Part shown: positions 46,075 through 58,900 of the stretch, piece after piece
How the letters are laid out: each line of letters begins with the position of its first letter
How positions within the stretch are numbered: position 1 is the first letter of the stretch
From: Quillaja saponaria
Lineage: Eukaryota; Streptophyta; Magnoliopsida; Fabales; Quillajaceae
Assembly (NCBI GenBank): GCA_029379385.1
Contig: CM055608.1
Span: 19,590,350-19,654,349, forward strand
Reading direction: 5' to 3'
Length of the DNA: 64,000 bases
Translations under genes and position numbers: made by a program
The notes under the pieces: model-generated
Seen by the model: the letters and a program-made list of their open reading frames with translations, nothing else
The model's database searches: none
Told to the model about the DNA's origin: nothing

Positions 46075-48200
46075 TATTTTTGAGATATTCACCTAAACTT
46101 TTAAAATTAATAATCTATATATTAAATAATTTTAAAATTATAATGTATCATCAAAATAAATAATATGACTTATTTATATTTACTCTACTCTTAGAATACT
46201 CATTAAATAAATTGTTTTTTAATATACCACTGTCAAAAAGAAAAGAGTACAAGAATTGATTGCATATATAAAAAGTGACAACCACGTGGGTGTCCCTTTC
46301 ACTTCCCAAGTTGAATAGAATTTCAGTGATTCAAGTAGTATTTGACAACTTGTTACTCGTGTTCTTCACGTTGCATACACTGCTTAAAAGAGTTGCCATC
46401 AAACATTAACTTGTAAGATTGCCAATTGGTCCTAAAACCAGCAAGAAACAAATATGTGGCATTCAAACTGAATCAACTTGAGGCATCACAATTTGATTCA
46501 AAGGATGTGACGTCTGATTTTATCAATTATATGATCGTATTGAATTTTCAAATTAAATAAAGGATAAATTAAATCAGAATTGAATTTAAAAAACGAAATT
46601 TCTCTTGCTAGCAGAGAAACACAAGATCGACAAAGAATGGAAAAGAGAATATAAACGATGCAATCGATATAATTATGTACTCGAATTAGGATGAACCTTC
46701 ATGCCAATGCTATGAATAACTATAAAGCAGCTTTGGGGTTTGATAGAATTAACTAAAAGTGCTTCCATTAATATAAAATATATATATATATATATATATA
46801 TACAAAAATAGAAAAATTTAGGCTATTTATGATACTAAAAGTTTAATTAATTGTATATATAGCTAATTAAAACATAATTACAATGAGTAACTCAAACGGA
46901 ATAGTATCTAAACCTAAGACTCTCTTATACTCATATTCTCGAGTTCGATCCCAAGATTCCATGACAAGATGATAGGGATGACCTCAAAAAAGAAGGTGTG
47001 ACAGCTCTTAGAAGAAAGTTTTTTAAAAAGGTTTAGAGAGAGAGAGAGAGCAACTTCTAGGGTTAATCTATCATGACGCCTAGGATTCTAAAATATCACA
47101 ACTAATCCTCTTCAAATTTAGTAGGATTTCCATGAATTAATAATAGTAAGAGTAATAATTATCTAGATTTATTATAAGAAAACTCTTTTGTGAGGTTTTC
47201 TGAGACGAAATTTTTAGTAATAGATATTCACTGTCTCTGATAAATATCAAGAAACATAATATTTTTATAAATTATATTGTTTTTTTTTTTTTTTTTTTTG
47301 GTAGTGGTTTGTATAATTCAGTGTTAGCTTTCAAATTAACTGAACCAAACCATGATTGGGTGATGTCCATATTTATGGCATCTAACTTGAGAACAAGTGC
47401 CAGCTTTACTAAGAAAATAATTGATAAAAAGATCCCAATTCCTTTTGCTTGCATGTATGGATTTTTCCTCCTAGACCAATGAAGTATATAGAAGATACTC
47501 AAAGAAATATCTTAGAGTAATGAGAAGCTGAAATTAATATTTTTATAAGTTACATCACATTCATTCACATTTAAATTGATGATGGGTCCATAAACTGATG
47601 CTGAAATTGCTATTCAACTTGTTCCAATAATATATCCTGATCTTGTGCATGAGAACATGACTGCATTCAATCTGAAAATAAATAAATAAATTTATTATTA
47701 GAAGTTGAAATTTATATCAATTTGCAGTTACTGATATTTTCCCACAAATATAATGCATCCTCATCTTTTTCTTTCTTCTGTTATTTGGTTAGAATCAATT
47801 AATCATTATGATCTTATTGGCTGCGTTATTTTCATTTGGACCTAGTTTTTCATGCATAAAACATTTCGATTTAGCCGCCAAAGTGGAGAATCCATTGTTG
47901 TCTGGGTCATAAGCTTCTTTTTTCCTACTAAAAGGCGGTGCCCTGTTATGAGTTTAAGGGTCTACTACTTGGGAGTTTGGAGAGAGAGAAAGATGAGAGT
48001 AAATGGAATGAGAGAAGAGAACAAGACAGAAGAGGATAACACTTCTTGGTTCGGTTCGGAATTGAAGGGAGATGAGAGAAGAGAATATATTATTACATAA
48101 TTTTACTATTATGTTTTTAACATGTTTTATTTAGATATTAGTCAGGAATTTAATAAAATGAATAGAGATATGTTAGTCACAATAGACAAAAATTATAATG
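46075..48200. other. Intergenic, unassigned
   Basis: AT-rich, with a TA microsatellite (46780-46801), an AG run (47036-47050) and a T-run (47280-47299). The ORFs at 47272-47502 and 47852-48100 have no domain. No gene is supported. Confidence 0.5.
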
Positions 48201-48366
48201 TACCTTATTCTCTCTCTCCAAATCTTTCCAATTTGGAAGAATTAAAACAGTAGGTTTTAAAAGGATTTGGAGGGGTACAATAATACCTTATTCTCTTCCT
48301 CCAAATCTTTCCAATTTGGAAGAATTAAAAAAAGTGGGTTTTGAAGGGATTTGGAGGGGTACATTA
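48201..48366. repeat. Two 83-bp tandem repeats with internal hairpin
   Basis: TACCTTATTCTC starts at 48201 and 48284. Each unit has a CTCCAAATC arm and a GATTTGGAGG arm around an inner TTTCCAATTTGGAAG near-palindrome, so each can fold on itself. It looks like part of a MITE. A possible terminus GGGTCTATTTAAATTGAG (reverse) lies at about 48484-48502. Confidence 0.6.
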
Positions 48367-50565
48367 CCCATCTATTTACTCTCCCTCCTTTGAAAAAAAA
48401 AAAAAAAAAAAAAGAAAAAGAAAAAAAATAGCAAGTAAAAAGAGTGCGTATCTCTCCTTTCCTTTCTTTCCCTCCATTCTCCTCAATTTAAATAGACCCT
48501 AAGGAAAGAGAGTTAAAAAAAATAAATCCTCAGTACATATCAATAATATATTTGACATTACACAAATTTGAGGTAAAATTTTTATAATAATTAACTAACC
48601 ACATGTGCCTGCTCACACACATATTAAATAATATTTAAGAAAAATATAAATTGATAACTTTAAAAGATTTAGTCATATTTAAAAAATAAAAGATTAGTTA
48701 GTATGTGAGTCAAAGTGAAGTGTGTAGCTATTAAAAAGTTAATTTTTTTAATTAATTTAAATTAATGAAAAAGTATTTGAATAGGTAGTATAATCAGTAG
48801 TTACTAAGAGAGAAAAATTAAATTTTATCTATTTTTTTAATTATTTTAAATGAATAAATTTATATTTATTATAAAATAGGAGACCATAAAAGTGTTCTAA
48901 TTTGGAGAAGTATATAGATATAGAAGATTATATAATTAAAGATTACCTTAAAATCTATACCTATACTATATATAAAAGAGCCTTAAGGAAAGAATCTTTT
49001 GATTTCTTATTTTACACTTTATACTTATTAAATTTCCAATATTGTCACACCCTCTTGATGTTTAGAGTTTGAATAAAATTGAAATTTTAAAACTTAATAT
49101 ATTTCTAATTAAATTGTTAGAGTTTTATTCTAATATCAATTATTTTCTTTTTTTCATAACTTCCTAATAGTTTTAGAATTGACTAATTATGCTATATATA
49201 ATTACATTAGCATAACCTATATTCATTGGTAAGCTTTGAACTCTTCATCCAACTATAGTTGGTTAGTTTATTCCAAGCATAACTTCCTATATGCTTTCAT
49301 TATATCTGTTTATGAAGCTCTATGTTTATATATATTTTTTGCTTTTTGTTTTGGCAACTTCTCCATGTTTATACACTCTTTTTTGTTTTTTTTTGGTATA
49401 TACACTTCAAGAGAATATTTATTAAATATTAAATAGTGCAGATGAATAATTAGAGGGAGGCCATGATCATGATTGTGATTATGAGGCTCAGTACCAATGT
49501 CCATAGACCATCATTGCTAAAAACCATATATATGCATATTATTCCCATATAAAATTAGGCATGTCATGGGCCAGAATGATTCCGAAAGAGAAAACATAAT
49601 TAATTCATATATATAATGTTGTTATTGATTTTGTTCCTCCTTTTATTTATTATTATCTTATCTTCTTGTTATATACCAATAACTACGAGCCTAATTAGGA
49701 GTAATTAATTAGTATTTCATTATCTTTGGTATGGCTAGCATATGTTTTTTTTATTTTTTATTTAAGGATTTTGCATTGGTATCTTTATACTTTATTAAGA
49801 TTTACATAAATATCTATTGTGTTTTTTTGGTAAGTCATTACACTATATTTATATGTTATTTATTTGTTAATAATTTATTTATAGGTGTTTTAGATCTTAC
49901 TGAAGAGCAACTTAAAACAAAATGTATTCATATCCGCAAGTTACAAATATTACAAGAAAAATGGTAAGACAAGTTATCAAAGTGTTACCAAAAAGTATAA
50001 TTCAATATGTTCCTCATGAGTTTCTAACTTTTGAATATAAAAGTGGTTTAGTAAAAAAAACATTATTTTCTTTTTACTATTTTACTATTATATAAATATT
50101 TTTTAGGTGTTATTTTGCTTCAAATAAACTATTTATTATTTTTTTTTTATTTCTTCTCGATTTTAATATTAGTAGAATTAGAATTGTAATTGTTTTGGTT
50201 AATATAATTAATATGGTGTTTTATTTTTATAAATTATATATCATAAATATGATTCACGTGCAACACAAATATACAAAAGCTAATTGTTTTAAAAAGTGTA
50301 AAATAATTTTTTTCTTTTCTTACCATTAAAATAATTGTTTTCTCCCATCATGTGTCAAAAGAAAACATATCCAATAATATTAGTAGACATTAACCTACTT
50401 AAAGTGATTTTCATTACATATCAATTTTTTTTTCATTATTCCTTAAAAATATAATACATTAATTATTAATATTATTGTATAAACTCATCATTAATGCCCA
50501 TATATATATCATTTTTTAATCTTTTTGAGCTCATTAAAATAAAATTCTTAAGGACCGGTGGTTTC
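48367..50565. other. Intergenic with a weak Helitron candidate
   Basis: An A-run lies at 48395-48413. At 48954 the phrase TCTATACCTATACTATATAT after an A resembles a plant Helitron 5' terminus. A GATTCACGTGCAACACA stretch at about 50249 resembles a Helitron 3' hairpin area, but no clean CTRR end was found. No Rep/helicase coding was found. The ORFs at 49236-49436 and 49731-49967 are unassigned. Confidence 0.3.
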
Positions 50566-51509
50566 ACTACAAGATAGAATACAATTTGAGGTGCAAATAA
50601 AGTCTTAAAGGTAGAGTGATTTCATTCGACTCAGTCTTGCAAATGTTATTTCCATTGCTTTTCAGTCCAACTAAGATTAAGAGTACAATTAAAGAGGTAT
50701 AAGAAAAAATAGGGGAAATGGACCATCAACTAAGGAGACATGATGGTTGAATACAAGAGTTATTTAAGGTTAGAATATAGTGTTATAAAAGATTAAATAA
50801 GTGTAAAACAGAAGATAATTATAATTTTTTAGACAAATTAAAAAAATTTTAAAAAAAAATATGCTAAGAAAGAAGGTAGAGCCAAGGATTGCAAAAGACT
50901 TCTTTGGGGAAAAAAGTTGTGTAGAAGATCATTTGTATGAAGATGAGATCAATGAGAAATGACAAATATATTTGTGTAATTTAATCAATATATGAAGAAT
51001 TGAAATGATATTGTGGGAGAGCTTGATGACTATTTTGATGATACGAAAAGTAGATTCATATGTAGAATTAGAGCACATGAGGTAAAAGGAAGCTATATGA
51101 AAAATGAAAAACAATAAGCAATGATATAATATCGGATAGTATTCTTACAGAAGTTTGGCAATACTTAGAAGATGCTAGTTTGAAGCCCCCAAATTCGTTG
51201 CAGACAAGAATTATTAGTAGTGCTGCTACTTGCTATAAATATCCCTCTCGATTCAGATAGGAGATGCACATTGTATCATTTTGAGTCTTCCCATTTCGAT
51301 CTCTACTACGTAATTTGTCTCACAAATCTTTTAATAGGATCATAGTGTGCAAGAAAATACATGATGATTAGTAGAGTAATAGTACCTTGGCTCTTATTTA
51401 TAAGAATAAAAAAGATATATAAAGTTGTAAGTTATTGAGCATAAAACTTGAGTCATACAATAATTATTTGGAAATGGTGATTGAGGGTATGCTTAGAAAT
51501 AAGTGCTTA
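50566..51509 (+). pseudogene. RTE-type LINE remnant, part 1
   Basis: Heavily degraded. Legible parts are a KDCKRLLWGKK-like stretch, EVKGSYMKNEKQ, and near 51390 VPWLLFIRIKKIYKV matching the RT phrase that precedes NYRGI. The sequence then reads toward the position where the RLR...ENQFGF motif should follow. It is cut at 51509 by solo LTR C and continues at 54422. Confidence 0.5.
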
Positions 51510-54416
51510 TGTTATAACCCTCATAACCCGATAAAGTAAAATCGAGTTTTAGACATAATGTGTAAATTTTTGTTATAAAATAATAAATACATAAATTAAT
51601 TAACTAAATAACAATATAATTAAACATGTTATACCCACATTTTAAAAAAAATTAAGTGTTATTTGTTGTTGTAAAGTAAATTAAATTTTGAATAAGGCAA
51701 ACTAAAGTACATGAATATTTTATATATACCCAATTATCAAGAATCAATCTAAGCCACAAATTAAATTTTTTGTCTAATTAACTAAACACTTTAGTTTACT
51801 TTATTTATTTCCTTCCTTTCTTCTTGGTTTGTGGCACCGCCTTAACATTCTTTCCTTGCTGCCGAGTGCTTGGTTATATTCCTCCTTATCACCGACTTAT
51901 GCACTTGCTTAGAAGCTATCTAAAATTATGTCTATTTTTCTCTTGTTTTGGATGCTCTTAAGGTATTAATTCATCTCTCCTTTTATCCTTTTGATAGTGT
52001 GAGTTTCCTTTTCGTTTTGGGGAGTTTTACAGATTTTGTGTAAGGGTGTTTATGGTTGCTCTGTTTGGAGAAAGATTTCAGAAACCTCCAGCCATAAAGT
52101 AGTCTCACAATTGGGCTTTAAGACCTTGTATGTGTGGGTGTATTTAAGCAAATAGAAGGCAGCGACTGGAACATGAATTCATGTTCTGTCTCCAACCTGT
52201 TCTGCACTTCAAATTGCTCCCAGCCGAGTGAAGGATTTCGGGCCGTGAGAGTCTAAAAGGGGGGAGCAATTTTGGTAGTTCTTAATTCTTTCATTTTAAA
52301 CGTGTGGTTAGGTGGTTTAGGTGGCTGAGTTTTAAGTGACTGTCCCCTGTTTTGGGCAGCCATGAAAGTCATCTTTCCTTTCCTTTTCTCAGTCTTAAGA
52401 ACTAGTTTATAGGAGTTTTCAGGGGTTCAAACTTGGCTGCAAGGGCCTCCTTCTCGTGAGCTTCTTAGTGATTAGGAGGGCGTTAAAACAATTGTGTATT
52501 AGAAAGAAAATTCTGCACCTTGAAATTTAAATGGACCAATTTTAACTACAATTTGAAAAATGTCTTTAGCAGTTGGATTGCGTGTGGGATGTGTTGGTTC
52601 ACTTGAAAACAAATTGTTTCGTGATTGTGTTGTAAAATTTTTACAAGACAACACTGAAAGTCATCACCACATTTTATGGCTCGAGACTAATAAAAGAAAA
52701 TTTTTGGAAGTTCATGACCATGACTCATGAGCTTCACGTTTCAGTTTCTAAGCTGGCAAGTGGTACTTATTCATTCACCTACTTGATCACTTGCACAAAT
52801 ACTCACCAGAAACATTATTAAAAACCATTGTCTACATACATAGATTTACTTAGGCTTATTTACTATTTTGATACTTGGCCATTCTATCATTCCTTATTTT
52901 GGTCCCTAAAAAAATAAAAAATATAATAATAAAAAAAATAAAATGAAATAATAGTTTTATTAATCTAAGTCTTTCAAGATTTAATTGTTTTTATTTTGAT
53001 CCTTCATAATTTAATTTATTCTAATTGAATTCTTAATTAATTTAAAATCAAACATATATTCAAGGGAGGTTGTGAACATGCTTAAAAGGAGTAAACTTTA
53101 AATAAATATTTGAAATTTAGTAATTCTAGATTTTTGTAATTAAAATGTTATAATTTTTAAAATTAATAAACTTAATAATACTTGAAAAATGTAATTGCAG
53201 CTTCGGAAAATGTTATTGACTCAACAACGAGCGTGAATGCAATTGTAACTATAGAATGAGATTGGTCAAAGGTGAGTGGTTAACTGTTACCTTTGGAGAT
53301 TAGATTATTATATATAATTATATGGTATTGGAATAGATGTCATATATGAAAAATAAGCAAGTGCAGCATTTCAGTTACTTATTTAAATTATATTTGTTTG
53401 ATATTAGTTGTGATTGATAAAGGCTAACAACGTGAGATTTTTTCTGAGATTTTTTTTTTTATAAGAAATGATTTTTATCTCCGAAATTGAAATCCAGATG
53501 AACCTAGGATATTCTAATATTCAGCTAAATATTTTTAAAATTTTGAGTGCTCAGCCCCGATGTGATGGAATATGTACATAGATTATCTGTTGTGCGGGCG
53601 CATAAATGCCCAATAGGGAGTGATACTATTATGCGAGGCTAGGTTATTCATTGGCCCTTTTGCTTGCTTTGTATGCTTTGAGTGTTCTGATTGTTTGGTT
53701 CGAATTGTGAATTTCGAGCATTTTAATTGCTTTGTCTATCTTGTGAAACATATGAAATGTGATTTTATGATGAATACATGTACGTACGTGTACCGTTGAA
53801 TCAAGACATGGATGTGGTTACATGAGATTAATTAATTGATTATATATTTGATATGTGCATCGAGTGATGCTAGGACTCTTTGGGTACGATTTTTCACTTA
53901 CGGAGTTTATATAACTCACCCTTCTTTTGTGGATATTTTTTTAGTAACAGGATCTCTAAATAATTTAAACACTGATACGGGGTTTGCCGAAGATATGATG
54001 GCTAGGTAAAATTCAAAATCTCCTACTTAAAGTCAAGGATGAAAGTTTGCAGTTATACTAGAACTGTGGGGTGTCTAATTTTGTATAAAGTAATAGTCTG
54101 TTATTGTTCTTGTTTATGATGTGGATGGAGCGGAACTCTTTATTGTCTTTGTGTTGTCGTTCTGTAAAACATGAACATATGTGTTTGTATTTTGAGACAT
54201 GTTCCATATTGCAAAGAACTTTTATTCGAAATTTTCAGTAAATTGTTATTTGTTTTAATAAATAAACTTTTACAGTTAATTTCTGTTTTATAAAATTTTA
54301 TTTTATTCTTTAATTTAATCAAGAGTAGTATTTGTTTCTTGGTTCTGAAGTCAGGTTTACAGAGATTTAGTTATCCATTACTCTGGCAAAGTCATGCCTC
54401 CATGAGAGGTGTGACA
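51510..54416 (+). repeat. Solo LTR C, same large family
   Basis: It begins TGTTATAACCC and ends GTGTGACA over 2907 bp. Flanks are GCTTA (51505-51509) and TCTTA (54417-54421), a 4-of-5 match. It has the GTGCTCAGCCCCGATG block near 53547 and the TAACAGGATCTC block near 53944. It splits the RTE LINE remnant. ORFs inside it have no domain. Confidence 0.75.
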
Positions 54417-54421
54417 TCTTA

Positions 54422-54940
54422 GTTTAAGAGAATCAGTTTGGGTTTATACCGAAAAAATCTATGATGGAAACTATTTTATTATTTAGGCAATTAATGGAGA
54501 AATGTACAAAGAAGAAAAAGAATCTCCATATGATGTTTATTGACCAAAATAATCGTATGATGGAATACCAAAAATAGAATACCAAAAAGAGTTTTGTGGA
54601 GGCTTTTTAAAAGATGAAATTATCAACTTTGTATGTACAATTATTAAAGAAATGTATGAGGGACTAATACTAATATAAGAATTGTAAATAATATGATGGC
54701 TTAGTTTCCAATCACAATAAGATTGCACCAAGAATCAATATTAAGTCCATGTATTTGTTTTAATTAAGGGCAAACTTACATAAGAGCATCCAGTTTAGAG
54801 TTACATAGTGCATACTCTTCACGGATGTTATTCTATTCGTCGGCCAGACTAGAGCATGAGTAAAATATGAGTATAAGTTTGAAATTAAGTCGGACAAAAA
54901 GTGAGTGTAACTTAATCATTCTAGCAATACCCAAGCCCCT
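54422..54940 (+). pseudogene. RTE-type LINE remnant, part 2 (reverse transcriptase)
   Basis: This resumes with ENQFGFIPKKSMMETILLFR, then QLMEKCTKKKKNLHMMFID. After a small rearrangement come FPITIRLHQESILSP (about 54702-54746), a degraded LFTDVILFV at the FADD position (about 54812-54838) and SLKLSRTKSEC. These are the RT motifs of RTE-like plant LINEs. The catalytic box is mutated. Confidence 0.7.
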
Positions 54941-55906
54941 TTTAATTTAGGATTACAACAAACCTCTCAATTAATTAAACGGTCCTTCTTACTCTTCCCA
55001 TCTCTTAACAGGAGAAAATCACGCATAAAATGCTCTGAAGTATTTGTCACCAATCTTAAACTAAGAGATAATAAATAAGAATGCTACAGTGATAAGAGTG
55101 AATAAGAGTAGAATAAAAAATAAGAACCACTCCAACATCTAATCGTTTAGACACGTTACGAGTTACAAGATTCAGAAAGGAAATAAAACGCAGATTCTCA
55201 CCGAAGAGAACCCTGAAAAGAAACATCTTGAATCAAACAACTAGCGAAAGACAAATATTTACCAAACAAGTGAGGATCCATATTAATCTCGCGACACCAC
55301 TTTTAACTCAATTGACTTATAGTCAGAAAACAAACTCAAAAATTTAAGATGATAAGAGACATTTATGAAACCATAGAGTTTATCCTCCAGGAAAAAGATG
55401 AAAATAAAATAGAATAATTCATTAGGAGATGATATAGAACAAAAAATTGCTTGCTTGATTTTATTTGTTGGGAAAAGAAAGAAAAAGAAACAATTTTATA
55501 GTAATCTATTTTGTCCTTATTGTACGCTCCTCATCTCATTTACTATTTTATCATGGAGTCGTAAAAAGAAAGACAACAATAATTCAAAGCAAACTAACAT
55601 TCAATGCAGCTCACAATCGTGGGAGTTGGGATTGCCATTAGTGGTGCTTATGCCTTTTGAGAAGTTGAGGGGTAAAGAAAATTAGTGCCTCGCAAATCAT
55701 AATCTGAGCTACCCTGATTCTGCCAATTGGTTAGAAAAAAGTAAAAATACTAGCAAAAACCAAAAATTGTAAAACCAAATGCATCAGAACCAGTTCTGAA
55801 GTAAAACTTAAAGCAATAAAATACGGATACTCTAGTATTTCTATTGCCCATCATGTTGGTCATATGGTTAAGTAAAATGAAAACAATGAAATGCAACTCT
55901 CATGTA
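54941..55906. other. Intergenic, 3' flank of the glycosyltransferase-like gene
   Basis: AT-rich, with no recognised feature. The ORF at 55455-55685 has no domain. The 3' UTR of the minus-strand gene must lie in the right part, but its end is not visible. Confidence 0.5.
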
Positions 55907-58900
55907 CTATAATGGGAACGGAATGGTTTTCACCACTTTTTTTCTTGATCTACAGTGCGCCTGAAGAGAACTCGTATCAGCTATACCAAAACCAGACAGT
56001 TCAATGCCATAGGATGCCAGTCGATTGATATCCCGTGGAATGGGAGACTGCCAAAGACCGTCCCACCATGCTGGAGGGAGAATTGGTGTAAAAGCACATT
56101 GAATGGGCTGCCTATGACAACTCAATGGGCCTGCAAATCTGTTCCAGACATGTCCCCAACCAATTTGATTCTTTAAACCATCAGTCAACAAATTACTCTG
56201 GAAACTGCTTAAAAATTCAAAACTTGAACTAGTAGAAGTATCCCCTGAAAAAGAATGTAAGCAATCATTCATATGCTTCACCATATTTTCACAAGTATAA
56301 AGAAAAAGGGAGAAGATAAATGACAGGTTTTACAAGTACCAAGACTTTGTGCTGCAGCCAGTGCAGCAATTAACTGAGCATAAGTAGTCCCAACACGTCT
56401 ATGAGCTCCAGAAATAACAGCATGTTTCGCCCGTGATGCAAGAAAAAAGTCCACAAAAGCAACCCATCTTGGTGCTGGGCCCCAATCCTTCACTCTAAAC
56501 TCTGAACTTTGTCTTTCATTGATGTCATTAGATGTTTTTCCTTTGAAAAGTTCATAATCAAAATGAAGGACCTGGGAAAAGCATGGCTGAATAGAATCAA
56601 AGGCAAAAACATTTCTACAGTTATATTATCTAATCTCAAATATATGAGATTGGTAATTTAACAAAAAATAAATGTAAACAAAGAAAATCTGTTAACTATA
56701 ATAGATGGACATGGAAAATTTTGGTAAAATGCAATTAAGTTCTAACATCACTGATAAATGGGTTTTAAATTACATTTAAGAGATGACATTAATTCCTCCC
56801 ATGAGTGATGCATTGCCATTCCAATATGATTTAGGACATCAGACGGATTACCTCTGCAAATTCACTTATATTGGGCATGATACTTTTAATGAGAGAAGGA
56901 GTATCTGACACCAAAACCAGCTTTGGTCTGGATATATGGTGCTGAACCTTCAAGGCTTTTCTGATGCATTTCAGTGCTGCCTGTACAGCTCTTACAGATC
57001 TGAAATAAACAATGCAACAACCTGCATCAGTAATTAGTGGAAGCCATATCATTTGAGCAAGTTAAGACTTAAGACACAGCATACCAATTTTAAGTATATA
57101 TATTCATGCATGTCCTTTACTGGAGAACTTAAGGAATGTTTCTCCATAGGCATATACTGTGCATAAGTCCGAGAATTTCTAGAATTAAATGGTCTTTCTT
57201 TCTACTGCTCTTTTTCTTGGATGAGGAAGGAACTTTCCTCTTCTTTTTTTTTTCCTTTTTCATTTTAGAGTTTATCTTTAAGATTGGTGTTTACACTGGA
57301 GGATGGAAATCATGCTGAAAGTTGTAACGAAAACACCAAAAATTAAGAAACTATTATGGAGTTTCAAAAAAAGAAAAAAAGACTAAAACATACTGAAGGA
57401 ACATTATAGTAAATGTTTCTTCAGTATTGACTTCCATGATCACATCACAACTCAAATACACACAGATGGCATCCAGCTTCAAGATACTATGAACCACTAT
57501 TTCCCAAGGGAACTCAAAAGGAATACAGGAAAACATGCAAATCCTTGAACTACCAGAAACAAAGGTAATAATGAAGAAAAGAAATTGATGACAATATAGT
57601 GACAAAAAGAAGCCACAAGTATAAATTGACAAAAGTCACAAGTATAGATTATGTTTGAACAGATAGGGACAGGTCTAGGGGCCTTTGCCCCCATTTTTTA
57701 TCCAAAAAAAAAAAAAGAGGACTAGATGAATGTCAAAAGGCAACTTCTATCAGCAACAGTGAATCTAATTCTATAAATTCACCACCTGCTTCCTATGATA
57801 TTTCAAATCAGAGGAAAAATTGAACTAAGAAGATATCAGAAATAACAACCTCATTCAATATATTAACACCCAATAATAAAATTACTGCATGGTTGAAACA
57901 CTGCATTACCTATTCATGAGCATCCGCATGTGTAGTGAGATGTCAGGATCCTCCTTACCACCAATAACCCAATTAACGGCTTCCTCAATACCTTTTGAAG
58001 GAGATATGAGAACCCTCATGAGCTCCCCAAAAACATTAGGCCGAGATTGTAGAACTTCAGGGTCACCAAATAAATTAGATGCTGCATTTCTCATTTCAGA
58101 GTGTATATTCTTCAAGAAAAACTGTGCTGCCACAGCATTTGTAGTTCCTTGGAACCTAAGGTTGATGTTAATGAACATGTCATGATTCTTGAGAATAACA
58201 AATTGATTCATTACTAACTATAAGTTCTTGCCTTACCAAATGATAGGTTGCTTCCATTCCCTCCAATTGCTACAGAGAACATTTGTTTCAGCTGGCTTCT
58301 CAAAATCATCAGTCCTCATAACCAGATGCCTCCCATACTTTCTCACACAACCATTGTGTCTCCACAGATGCTTGACTTCTTTCAATGTGAAGGTATCATT
58401 GGAATAAGAAATGTAATCCTCAAAAGGATATCTCCTCCTGAACAGTAGATATAATTATCAGACGAAAAGAAATCACCATTGTATCACAATTTCGTTGTGC
58501 TATTCTATTACATTAGACAACAACAGTTTCATAAAATTTGAACACAGTGGACTTCAGCTTTCATCTCTCACTGGCAATAACTACACCAGTACACTGATCA
58601 AACTCTGTTTTCATGTGCTTTTTATAACAGCACAAATACCCGTGCTACAAAAAACATAAAGGCGCAACACAACACCATTTATTAGAATTTAAGTTGTTAC
58701 CACAAACAAAATTCTTAATTGAAAACAGAAAGGATTGAGAAAGAACCAATATGCCTGGTTTGCCCAATGATTAAGGAACGGTTTAACATTATACTCAGAG
58801 CTGCTCCAGTTAAGACCTTGTACATTTCATTCCCAAAACCTGCTTCTGAGGACTTCCCCAGAATAAAACCATGTCTGCAGAACTGCTCCGGGGGAAGATC

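Noticed and set aside
47852..48100. 82-residue plus-strand ORF
   Set aside because: No recognisable domain. It sits beside MITE-like repeats and has purine-rich low-complexity content.
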